A stretch of DNA of 64,000 bases from Variovorax beijingensis (GTDB lineage: Bacteria; Pseudomonadota; Gammaproteobacteria; Burkholderiales; Burkholderiaceae_C), in NCBI RefSeq assembly GCF_007828835.1, contig NZ_VIVL01000007.1, positions 124,001 through 188,000 of the forward strand. The letters run 5' to 3'. Under the pieces are notes generated by a model. It did not search any database. It was given only the letters and a program-made list of their open reading frames with translations, and was not told the origin of the DNA. A program made the position numbers and the translations under genes. This document shows positions 41,773 through 49,476 of the stretch, piece by piece (positions within the stretch are counted from its first letter, which is position 1; the number at the start of each line of letters is the position of its first letter).

Positions 41773-43047
41773 CTAGCCGGCGGAGCCCTCGCAGGCCACC
41801 TCGTCGTTCGGCCGCGCGTGGGCTCTTTCGCTCGCCCGTGCGCTCATCAGCGCGCAGGCGAACACCCCCATCCCCGCGAGCGCGAGCAGCGCACCGACCC
41901 ACCCGGTCGAGGTCCAGCCCAGCCCGGCCGCAATGGCCGCGCCGCCGAGCCAGGCGCCCAGCGCATTGGCCATGTTGAAGGCCGAGTGGTTGAGCGCGGC
42001 GGCGAGCGTCTGCGCGTCGCCGGCCACGTCCATCAGGCGGATCTGCAGCGCGGGGCCGATGGCCACGGTGGTGCCGATGAGAAACACGTTGATGGCCGCG
42101 GTGACCACGTGGTGCGCCGCGAACGAGAACATCGCGAGCACCAGCGCCGCATAGACGAGCAGGCCGCCGATGGTGCGCATCAGCGACTTGTCCGCCAGGC
42201 GCGAGCCGACGAGGTTGCCGGTGACCATGCCCAGCCCGAACAGCGCGAGCACGAAAGGCACGCCGCCCAGCGGCAGGCCGGCCACTTCGATGAGCGTGGG
42301 CTTGATGTAGCTGAACACCGAGAACATGCCGCCGAAGCCGATGGCGCCGATGCCGAGCGTGAACCACACCTGCTTGCGCCTGAGCGCGCCAAGCTCGCGC
42401 CAGGGGCTGGCACCCGCGGGCGGCGCCAGGTCGGGGATGTCGCGGCGCAGCAGCGCCACCGCCGCCAGCGCGATGAGGCCGACGAACACGAAGGCCGCGC
42501 GCCAGCCGAACAGCTGGCCGAGCCAGGCCGCGATCGGCACGCCCACCAGCGTGGCGCCGGTGAGCCCCAGCATCACGAGGCCCACGGCGCGTGCGCGGCG
42601 CCCGGGCGGTGCGAGCGTGGCGGCCACCAGCGCGGCCACGCCGAAGTAGGTGCCGTGCGGCAGCCCGGTCGCAAAGCGCAGCAGGTTGAGCGACATGTAG
42701 CCCGGCGCCATCGCGCTCGCGAAATTGCCGGCGGCGAACACGGCCATGAGCGCGATCAGCAGCGCGCGGCGGCGCCAGCCGGCCGCGAGCACCGCGAGCA
42801 CCGGCGCACCGATGACGACGCCGAGCGCATAGGCGCTGATGACGTGGCCGGCCTGGGGGATGCTGACGTCGATGTCCTTCGCCACTTCGGGCAAGAGGCC
42901 CATGATCACGAACTCGCCGGTGCCGATGGCGAAGCCGCCGACGCCGAGCGCGAGCACGGCGCGCAGGAAATTCACGGGCCGTGCGGAGGGGGAAACAACG
43001 GAAATGTCGGTGTCCGCGCTGTCCGGCGCGGGTGGGGAGGCGTTCAA
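41773..43047 (-). CDS. MFS transporter, DHA1 family (AraJ/YdhP-like)
   Basis: This 424-residue antiporter has 12 predicted helices. The DHA1 pattern is seen as GGFAIGTGEFVIMGLLPEVA in helix 1, ALGVVIGAPVLAVLAAGWRRR in the A-motif area and the FATGLPHGTYFGVAAL helix. AraJ/YdhP-type members export sugars, arabinosides or drugs. It lies downstream of the urt cluster on the same strand with a 109-nt gap that carries its own dyad, so it is probably separate. The SorC gene converges on it, ending 14 nt away. Confidence 0.85.
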   Translation of the reverse strand: MNASPPAPDSADTDISVVSPSARPVNFLRAVLALGVGGFAIGTGEFVIMGLLPEVAKDIDVSIPQAGHVISAYALGVVIGAPVLAVLAAGWRRRALLIALMAVFAAGNFASAMAPGYMSLNLLRFATGLPHGTYFGVAALVAATLAPPGRRARAVGLVMLGLTGATLVGVPIAAWLGQLFGWRAAFVFVGLIALAAVALLRRDIPDLAPPAGASPWRELGALRRKQVWFTLGIGAIGFGGMFSVFSYIKPTLIEVAGLPLGGVPFVLALFGLGMVTGNLVGSRLADKSLMRTIGGLLVYAALVLAMFSFAAHHVVTAAINVFLIGTTVAIGPALQIRLMDVAGDAQTLAAALNHSAFNMANALGAWLGGAAIAAGLGWTSTGWVGALLALAGMGVFACALMSARASERAHARPNDEVACEGSAG

Positions 43048-43097
43048 GGCCAGGCTCCTGGGAGGTGCCCGGCGGCAGCGGGCAGAGGCCTGATTTT

Positions 43098-43109
43098 AGG
43101 GTAAACCCT
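43098..43109 (-). promoter_or_regulatory. AGGGTTTACCCT dyad upstream of the MFS gene
   Basis: On the minus strand the sequence reads AGGGTTTACCCT with 5-bp perfect arms, immediately followed by TAAAAT, which could serve as a -10 box. It lies about 50 nt upstream of the MFS start codon, between the exporter and urtE. Operator function is inferred from symmetry and position. Confidence 0.4.
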
Positions 43110-43156
43110 GAATTTCTGCCGATACGGATTTGCCGAAGGCCCGGTACTGCAGGGCC

Positions 43157-43849
43157 TCAGATTGCCACGAGCTGGCGCACGCCCTGCGCTTCCATGTCCT
43201 TGCCGAGGCCGCGCGCGATGACCTCCCCGCGCTCCATCACGAGGTAGTCGTCGGCCAGTTCCTGCGCGAAGTCGTAGTACTGCTCGCACAGCACGATGGC
43301 CATGTCGCCGCGGTCGGCCAGCATGCGGATGACGCGGCCGATGTCCTTGATGATGCTGGGCTGGATGCCTTCGGTGGGCTCGTCGAGGATCAGCAGCTTG
43401 GGCTTGGGCGCCAGCGCGCGCGCAATGGCAAGCTGTTGCTGTTGCCCGCCGGAAAGGTCGCCGCCTCTTCGGTTGATCATCTGCTTGAGCACGGGGAACA
43501 GGTCGAACAGTTCCGACGGGATGGGCGTGCTGCCGCTCTTGTAGGCCAGGCCCATGCGCAGGTTTTCTTCGACCGTGAGCCTGGCGAAGATTTCGCGGCC
43601 CTGCGGGACGAAGCCGATGCCGGCCCTTGCCCTTTCATAAGGGGTGGCCTTGTGGATCGGCTTGCCTTCGAGCTCGATGCTGCCGCTCTTGATGGGGACC
43701 AGGCCCATCAGCGACTTGAGCAGTGTGGTCTTGCCTACGCCGTTGCGGCCCAGCAATACCGTGACCTTGCCTAGCGTGGCCTCGAAGCTCACGTCTCTGA
43801 GGATATGGGAGCCGCCGTAGTACTGGTGGATGTTCTTGACTGTCAGCAT
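43157..43849 (-). CDS. urtE: Urea ABC transporter ATP-binding protein UrtE
   Basis: This 230-residue ATPase is of the LivF branch. Walker A is GRNGVGKTT, the signature is LSGGQQQQLAIARAL and Walker B is KLLILDEPTEGIQPS, whose GIQPS form is typical of UrtE. The start ATG at 43849 is where homology begins; the open frame upstream runs through a palindromic element. UrtE is the last gene of the urea importer, and energises it together with UrtD. Confidence 0.93.
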   Translation of the reverse strand: MLTVKNIHQYYGGSHILRDVSFEATLGKVTVLLGRNGVGKTTLLKSLMGLVPIKSGSIELEGKPIHKATPYERARAGIGFVPQGREIFARLTVEENLRMGLAYKSGSTPIPSELFDLFPVLKQMINRRGGDLSGGQQQQLAIARALAPKPKLLILDEPTEGIQPSIIKDIGRVIRMLADRGDMAIVLCEQYYDFAQELADDYLVMERGEVIARGLGKDMEAQGVRQLVAI

Positions 43850-43883
43850 TTTGTGGATGCCTTCCTTTGTCCTTGTTGGAGGT

Positions 43884-44067
43884 GCCCGGCACGCGGCACG
43901 GTGCGGGCGGCCCCACTGTGCCGGCCCTTCGGGCTCCCCTGCGGTGCTCGCGTTTCGCGGGGTCTCGCAGAACTCGCTTCGCTCAAACAGCTGCGAGCCC
44001 TGATCCGCGAAACACTGCGCTCCTCGGCGGCACAGAGGGGCCGCCCGCACCGCGCCGCATGCCGGGC
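43884..44067. repeat. Long palindromic element between urtD and urtE
   Basis: Arms of 40 nt at 43884-43923 and 44028-44067 match as inverted repeats at 37 of 40 positions. The 104-nt loop contains further complementary pieces (GTTTCGCGG near 43951 and CCGCGAAAC near 44005; CTCGCAG and CTGCGAG near the centre). The whole can fold as a large multi-armed hairpin or cruciform within the 264-nt intra-operon gap. It looks like a dispersed Comamonadaceae intergenic repeat. Transcribed, it would place a very stable structure just before urtE. Confidence 0.75.
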
Positions 44068-44113
44068 GCTGGCTGTGACGTTGATGCCGTCGGTCCTGGC
44101 CACGGCAATGGCC

Positions 44114-44992
44114 TCAACGCCCAAGATAAACCTCGATCACGCGCTCATCGGCCTGCACTTCGTCCAGCGTGCCCTGCGCCAGCACGGAGCCGTCGCACAG
44201 CACGGTGACGATCTCGGAAATGGTGCGGATGAAGCTCATGTCGTGCTCCACCACCATCAGCGAGTGCTTGCCCTTGAGCGTGAGAAACAGCTCGGCGGTG
44301 CGCGCCGTTTCCTCGTCGGTCATGCCGGCCACGGGCTCGTCGAGCAGCAGCAGCTTCGGGTCCTGCATCAGCAGCATGCCGATCTCCAGCCACTGCTTCT
44401 GGCCATGGCTCAGGTTGCCGGCCAGGCGCGACACGCTGTCGGCCAGGTGAATGGTCTGCAGCACTTCGGCCAGCCGGTCGCTCTGCGCCGAGTCGAGCCT
44501 GAACAGCATCGAGGCGCGCACACCCTTGTTGGTCTTGAGCGCGAGCTCGAGGTTCTCGAACACCGTGAGATGCTCGAACACCGTCGGCTTCTGGAACTTG
44601 CGCCCGATGCCCAGCTGGGCGATGTCGGCCTCGCGATGGCGCAGCAGGTCGATGGTGCTGCCGAAGAACACCGTGCCCTCGTCGGGCCGCGTCTTGCCGG
44701 TGATGATGTCCATCATCGTCGTCTTGCCTGCGCCGTTCGGGCCGATGATGCAGCGCAGCTCGCCCGGCGCAATGTCGAGCGACAGCTTGTTGATGGCCTT
44801 GAAGCCGTCGAAGCTCACGCTCACGTCCTCCAGGTAGAGGATGCGGCCGTGCGTCACGTCCACTTCGCCCGGCGTTGCAATGCGGCCGAAGTCCGCGGAA
44901 CGCCCGCCGGATTCGGTGCTGCCGCCCGCGTAGTGCACGCCCTTGGCGCGGGCGGCGCGCTCGGCGCCGGCTTCCATCAGGTCGGGAGTCAT
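44114..44992 (-). CDS. urtD: Urea ABC transporter ATP-binding protein UrtD
   Basis: This 292-residue ATPase is of the LivG branch. Walker A is GPNGAGKTT, the signature is LSHGQKQWLEIGMLLMQ and Walker B is KLLLLDEPVAGMTDEE; the SHGQKQWLEIGM form is typical of UrtD. It has a poorly conserved N-terminal extension of about 45 residues before the ATPase fold begins at GRILYLEDVSVSFDGF. It works with UrtE on the UrtBC channel. Confidence 0.93.
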   Translation of the reverse strand: MTPDLMEAGAERAARAKGVHYAGGSTESGGRSADFGRIATPGEVDVTHGRILYLEDVSVSFDGFKAINKLSLDIAPGELRCIIGPNGAGKTTMMDIITGKTRPDEGTVFFGSTIDLLRHREADIAQLGIGRKFQKPTVFEHLTVFENLELALKTNKGVRASMLFRLDSAQSDRLAEVLQTIHLADSVSRLAGNLSHGQKQWLEIGMLLMQDPKLLLLDEPVAGMTDEETARTAELFLTLKGKHSLMVVEHDMSFIRTISEIVTVLCDGSVLAQGTLDEVQADERVIEVYLGR

Positions 44993-44999
44993 TCAGAAA

Positions 45000-45110
45000 C
45001 CTCCGCGCTTCGCGCTGCGGTATTCGCCTTGGGAGTGGCCCGGCGGCATTGGGTAACCTCCGTGCTCCGCACTGCGGTGCGAGCCCCCTTTGGAGCGGCC
45101 GGGCGGCGGC
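45000..45110. repeat. Tandem pair of GC-rich intergenic repeats between urtC and urtD
   Basis: Two related copies lie at 45000-45047 and 45057-45110. Both begin CCTCCG(C/T)GCT(T/C)CGC, continue with CTGCGGT, and end in GGAG(T/C)GGCC(C/G)GGCGGC. Copy 1 contains the hairpin GCGCTTCGCGC. They fill nearly the whole gap between the two genes; copy 2 runs up to the urtC stop. I take them as members of a dispersed repeat family. Confidence 0.65.
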
Positions 45111-46334
45111 TCATGCGCGCGCTCCCTTCACTTCGGCCACCAGCGGCGCGTGCAGCGCCTCCGGCTCCACGCCTTGGGCGGCGGCCATGGCGCGTTGCGC
45201 CTCTTCGCGGCCGGCGCTCACGCCGGCCGGCACCTTCTCCCTCGACAGCCACTTGCGCACCAGGCCCACGATGCCGTTCGGCAGGAACAGCGTGACAGCA
45301 ATGAACAACGCGCCCAGGAAGTACAGCCAGTACTCGGGGTAGGCCACCGTGAGCCAGCTCTTCGCGCCGTTGACGATGAAGGCGCCGATGATCGGCCCGA
45401 TCAGCGTGGCGCGTCCGCCCACCGCGGCCCAGATCGCAATCTCGATGGAGTTGGCCGCGCTCATCTCGCCGGGATTGATGATGCCGACCTGCGGCACGTA
45501 CAGCGCACCGGCCACGCCGCACATCACGGCCGAGATCACCCAGATCGTGAGCTTGTAGGGCAGCGGGTTGTAGCCCGAGAACATCACGCGCGTCTCCGCG
45601 TCGCGGATGGCCTGCAGCACGCGGCCGAACTTGCTGGCGATGAGCCACTTCGCGAACAGGAAGAAGCCCAGCAGCGTGAGGCCGGTGAGCGCGAAGAGCG
45701 TCATGCGCATTTCCTGCGTGGCGATCGGAATGCCCAGGATGCGCTTGAAGTCGGTAAAACCGTTGTTGCCACCGAAGCCGGTCTCGTTGCGGAAGAACAG
45801 CAGCATCGCGGCAAAGGTCATGGCCTGCGTGATGATCGAGAAGTACACGCCCTTGATGCGCGATCGGAAGGCGAAGAAGCCGAACACGAAGGCGATCAGG
45901 CCCGGCACCACGACGATCAATATCAGCGTGGCGATGAAGCTGTCGCTGAAGGTCCAGTGCCAGGGCAGTGTCTTCCAGTCGAGGAACACCATGAAGTCCG
46001 GCAGGTCGCTCTTGTAGTTGCCGTCGCGGCCGATCTGGCGCATGAGGTACATGCCCATCATGTAGCCGCCGAGCGCAAAGAACAGGCCGTGGCCCAGCGA
46101 GAGGATGCCGGTGTAGCCCCAGATCAGGTCCATGGCCAGCGCGCAGATCGCGTAGCACATGATCTTGCCGACCAGCGCCACCGCATAGTCGCTCATGTGC
46201 AGCGGGCTGCCGGCGGGCACCCACATGTTGAGCACCGGCGCCACGGCGCAGACCACGATCAGCGCGACGAAGAAGGCCGTCCAGCCCTTGCCGCTCAGCA
46301 GCGGACCTTTGGTTGGCAACACAACCTTGCTCAT
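45111..46334 (-). CDS. urtC: Urea ABC transporter permease UrtC
   Basis: This 407-residue LivM-type permease has about ten helices. Landmarks are DLIWGYTGILSLGHGLFFALGGYMMGMYLM, recognised by the GYTGILSLGHG motif, FFRNETGFGGNNGFTDF and the EAA-like QAIRDAETRVMFSGYNP loop. The ATG at 46334 overlaps the urtB stop by 4 nt, showing translational coupling. An alanine/glutamate-rich C-terminal tail follows the last helix. Confidence 0.93.
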   Translation of the reverse strand: MSKVVLPTKGPLLSGKGWTAFFVALIVVCAVAPVLNMWVPAGSPLHMSDYAVALVGKIMCYAICALAMDLIWGYTGILSLGHGLFFALGGYMMGMYLMRQIGRDGNYKSDLPDFMVFLDWKTLPWHWTFSDSFIATLILIVVVPGLIAFVFGFFAFRSRIKGVYFSIITQAMTFAAMLLFFRNETGFGGNNGFTDFKRILGIPIATQEMRMTLFALTGLTLLGFFLFAKWLIASKFGRVLQAIRDAETRVMFSGYNPLPYKLTIWVISAVMCGVAGALYVPQVGIINPGEMSAANSIEIAIWAAVGGRATLIGPIIGAFIVNGAKSWLTVAYPEYWLYFLGALFIAVTLFLPNGIVGLVRKWLSREKVPAGVSAGREEAQRAMAAAQGVEPEALHAPLVAEVKGARA

Positions 46335-47917
46335 GCTTCTGCGCTCCGGCCCTTCATCGCGAAGATGCCTTGAGGTCTCTTTTGAATGAAGATGATGATG
46401 AAAACGAGCACTGCGATCTTCGCGAGCACCGCGCCCGCCCAGCCTTCGATGAACTTGTTGAGAATGCCCAGCCCGAGCGCCGCGTACACGGTGCCCGCGA
46501 GCTGGCCCACGCCGCCCATCACGACCACCATGAAGCTGTCGACGATGTAGCTCTGGCCGAGGTCCGGGCCGACGTTGCCGATCTGGCTCAGCGCGCAGCC
46601 CGCAAGGCCCGCGATGCCGGAGCCGAGCGCGAAGGCGTAGGTGTCGATGCGCGCGGTGTTCACGCCCATGCAGGAGGCGATCGGACGGTTCTGCGTGACG
46701 CCACGCACGAACAGGCCCAGCCGCGTGCGGCCGATCAGCCAGCCCATCGCGAGCAGCACCAGCACGGCAAAGATGATGATGCAGATGCGGTTCCACGGCA
46801 GCGTGACGTTGCTCAGCATGGTGAAGCCGCCGCTCATCCAGCCGGGGTTCTCGACGCCGACGTTCTGCGCACCGAACAGCGAGCGCACGAGCTGCTGCAG
46901 CATCAGGCTGATGCCCCAGGTGGCCAGCAGCGTCTCGAGCGGCCGGCCGTAGAGGAAGCGGATCACGCCGCGTTCGAGCACCGCGCCCACGAGCGCCGAT
47001 GCGAGGAAGGACACGGGAATCGCGGCGACCAGGTACCAGCCGAAGGCCGCCTCGGGCATGTAGCGCTGGAAGATGCCCTGCATCACGTAGGTGGCGTAGG
47101 CGCCGATCATCATCAGCTCGCCGTGCGCCATGTTGATGACGCCCATCAGCCCGTAGGTGATGGCCAGGCCCAGCGCGGCCAGCAGCAGCACCGAGCCCAG
47201 GCTGATGCCGCTGAACACCGCGTTGATGCGGTCGCCCCAGACCAGCGCACCATCGATGCTGGCAATGGAGGCGACGATGGCGGCCTTGACGTCGGCCTCG
47301 GTCTCGTCGGCCAGGCGCTGGTTGAGCAGCAGCTTGGTGTCGGGGCTCGTGTTGGCGCCGAGTTCCCTGGCCGCGGCAAGGCGCCGGGCCTTGTCGGCGC
47401 TGGTGAGCATGCTGGCGGCGCGCACCAGCTGCAGCTGCGCCTTGATGCCGAGATTGGTCTCGGCGGCCAGCGCCTTCTCGACCATCGGAATGCGCGATTC
47501 GTCGGGCTCCTTGAAGAGCGCCTGCGCGGCTTCGGCGCGCACCGCGTCGTCCTTGCTCGTGAGCTTGAGCGCGGCCTGCGCGGCATCGAGCGCGCCGCGC
47601 ATGAGGTTGTTGTTGACCACGTCCTCGGCCGTGTCGGGCACCTGCAGCTCGGCGCCGGTCACGGGGTCGTAGCCCTTGTCGTCCTTGATCACGAAGACCT
47701 TGTCTTCGGTGTACTTGACCGCGTCCTCGGACATGGCCTGGATGAAGGCGGCGGTCTTGTCGTCGGCCGTGAGCACGGCCTTGTTGAGCGCGGTGATGCG
47801 CGCTTCGGATTCGCCCGAGGCGATGGCGCGGGCTTCGTCGGCGGTCAGCGCGTGGACGGCCGATGCCATGAGCAGCATGGCGGCGAGTGCGCAGTGAAGG
47901 GATCGTCGAAGCATCAT
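46331..47917 (-). CDS. urtB: Urea ABC transporter permease UrtB
   Basis: This 528-residue protein has a signal peptide (to about residue 24) and a helical periplasmic N-terminal domain of about 200 residues, which is typical of UrtB. A LivH-type permease domain follows, with LAITYGLMGVINMAHGELMMIGAY and the NRPIASCMGVNTARID loop. Two consecutive ATGs (47917 and 47914) could start it. It forms the channel with UrtC. Confidence 0.92.
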   Translation of the reverse strand: MMLRRSLHCALAAMLLMASAVHALTADEARAIASGESEARITALNKAVLTADDKTAAFIQAMSEDAVKYTEDKVFVIKDDKGYDPVTGAELQVPDTAEDVVNNNLMRGALDAAQAALKLTSKDDAVRAEAAQALFKEPDESRIPMVEKALAAETNLGIKAQLQLVRAASMLTSADKARRLAAARELGANTSPDTKLLLNQRLADETEADVKAAIVASIASIDGALVWGDRINAVFSGISLGSVLLLAALGLAITYGLMGVINMAHGELMMIGAYATYVMQGIFQRYMPEAAFGWYLVAAIPVSFLASALVGAVLERGVIRFLYGRPLETLLATWGISLMLQQLVRSLFGAQNVGVENPGWMSGGFTMLSNVTLPWNRICIIIFAVLVLLAMGWLIGRTRLGLFVRGVTQNRPIASCMGVNTARIDTYAFALGSGIAGLAGCALSQIGNVGPDLGQSYIVDSFMVVVMGGVGQLAGTVYAALGLGILNKFIEGWAGAVLAKIAVLVFIIIFIQKRPQGIFAMKGRSAEA

Positions 47918-47937
47918 GAAACCGGAAGTTGAATTGG

Positions 47938-48052
47938 CTCCCTCCCCTTCCGGGGGAGGGTCGGGGTGGGGGCACGCGGCGCTTGTCCAGGCACAGTGCC
48001 CGTGGCGACCGCCGTCAGCCCCACCCCTGCCCTCCCCCGAAAGGGGAGGGAG
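47938..48052. repeat. Inverted-repeat element with self-complementary arms between urtA and urtB
   Basis: Arms of 34 nt at 47938-47971 and 48019-48052 are complementary at 31 of 34 positions. Each arm also folds on itself (CCCTCCCC-TTCC-GGGGGAGGG type). The 143-nt urtA-urtB gap is almost filled by it. Such structures after a binding-protein gene often protect the upstream message or attenuate transcription, giving excess binding protein over permease; that role is inference. Confidence 0.75.
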
Positions 48053-48060
48053 AAATACGC

Positions 48061-49329
48061 TTACAGCGACTTGCCAGCCGGCTGATCCGGCTTCTTGTCG
48101 TTGCCTTCGATGTACGGGCTCCACGGCTTGGCCTTGACCGGGCCCGGCGTCTTCCACACCACGCTGAACTGGCCGTCGGCCTTGATCTCGCCGATGAACA
48201 CGCTCTTGTGCAGGTGGTGGTTCTTCTCGTCCATCTTCGAGACGATGCCCGAGGGGGCCGTGAAGGTCTGGCCGGCCATGGCGGCGATCACCTTGTCGGT
48301 GTCGGTCGACTTGGCCTTCTCGACCGCCTGCTTCCACATGTGGATGCCGATCCAGGTGGCTTCCATCGGGTCGTTGGTGAGTGGCTTGTCCTTGTGGCCG
48401 GCGATGTTCTTGGCCTTGGCGTACTCGCTCCACTGCTTGATGAACGCCGTGTTGGTCGGGTTCTTGATCGACATGAAGTAGTTCCACGCGGCCAGGTGGC
48501 CCACCAGCGGCTTGGTGTCGACACCGCGCAGTTCTTCCTCGCCGACCGAGAAGGCCACCACCGGCACGTCCTTGGCCTTGAGGCCGGCGTTGCCGAGTTC
48601 CTTGTAGAAGGGCACGTTCGAGTCGCCGTTGATGGTCGAGACCACCGCCGTCTTGCCGCCCGAGGAGAACTTCTTGATGTCCGCCACGATGGTCTGGTAG
48701 TCGCTGTGGCCGAAGGGCGTGTACTTCTCGTCGATGTCGGTGTCCTTCACGCCCTTGCTCTTGAGGTAGGCGCGCAGGATCTTGTTGGTGGTGCGGGGGT
48801 AGACGTAGTCGGTGCCCAGCAGCACCCAGCGCTTGGCACCGCCGCCTTCCTTGCTCATCAGGTAGTCGACGGCCGGAATGGCTTGCTGGTTGGGCGCGGC
48901 GCCGGTGTAGAACACGTTCTTCGAGAGCTCTTCGCCTTCGTACTGCACGGGGTAGAACAGGAGGCCGTTCATTTCCTCGACCACCGGCAGCACCGACTTG
49001 CGCGACACCGAGGTCCAGCAGCCGAAGATCACCGAAACCTTGTCCTGGCCCAGCAGCTGCTTGGTCTTTTCAGCGAACAGCGGCCAGTTGGAAGCCGGGT
49101 CGACCACCACGGGCTCGAGCTGCTTGCCCAGCACGCCGCCCTTCTTGTTGATGTCGTCGATGGCCATCAGCACCGTGTCTTTCAACACGGTTTCCGAGAT
49201 GGCCATCGTGCCCGACAGCGAGTGCAGCACGCCGACCTTGATGGTGTCGGCGGCAAAGGCCGGCGCAGCGGAAATGCTGGCCAGGGCGACGGCGGCGGTG
49301 AGCGCCTTGAGTGTGAAACGACGTTGCAT
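48061..49329 (-). CDS. urtA: Urea ABC transporter substrate-binding protein UrtA
   Basis: This 422-residue periplasmic protein has a signal peptide (to about residue 27, AAPAFA) and the UrtA sequence pattern: TIKVGVLHSLSGTMAISE, VSVIFGCWTSVSRKSVLPVVEE and LLFYPVQYEGEELSKNVFYTG. It binds urea (or short amides in relatives) and delivers it to UrtBC. As first gene of urtABCDE it is preceded by a dyad at 49421-49436. No urease structural gene is present within the window. Confidence 0.94.
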   Translation of the reverse strand: MQRRFTLKALTAAVALASISAAPAFAADTIKVGVLHSLSGTMAISETVLKDTVLMAIDDINKKGGVLGKQLEPVVVDPASNWPLFAEKTKQLLGQDKVSVIFGCWTSVSRKSVLPVVEEMNGLLFYPVQYEGEELSKNVFYTGAAPNQQAIPAVDYLMSKEGGGAKRWVLLGTDYVYPRTTNKILRAYLKSKGVKDTDIDEKYTPFGHSDYQTIVADIKKFSSGGKTAVVSTINGDSNVPFYKELGNAGLKAKDVPVVAFSVGEEELRGVDTKPLVGHLAAWNYFMSIKNPTNTAFIKQWSEYAKAKNIAGHKDKPLTNDPMEATWIGIHMWKQAVEKAKSTDTDKVIAAMAGQTFTAPSGIVSKMDEKNHHLHKSVFIGEIKADGQFSVVWKTPGPVKAKPWSPYIEGNDKKPDQPAGKSL

Positions 49330-49420
49330 GTGGACTCCTGCTCCGGGGTGGTTGAAACCTGGTCGCCGGTACGGGCCGGACGATGGAGGGGAGTCTGCGG
49401 ATTCGCCCGCCCGCGAGAAA

Positions 49421-49436
49421 TACGCCGGGTGGCGTA
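49421..49436. promoter_or_regulatory. TACGCC-N4-GGCGTA dyad upstream of urtA
   Basis: This perfect 6-bp-arm inverted repeat lies 92 nt before the urtA ATG. The gap between urtA and the upstream MFS gene is 147 nt. It does not look like an NtrC site (TGCACC-type arms). The position suits an activator of the urea uptake operon. No regulator gene is adjacent on the urt side. Confidence 0.4.
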
Positions 49437-49476
49437 CACGGAGGTACTCAAGGCGGCAATGGTGGCCGCCGCGCTT

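Noticed and set aside
41773..49329. Complete urea-uptake-plus-urease cluster
   Set aside because: Only the importer urtABCDE is present. The gene next to urtE is an MFS exporter, and no ureA, ureB or ureC is in the window.
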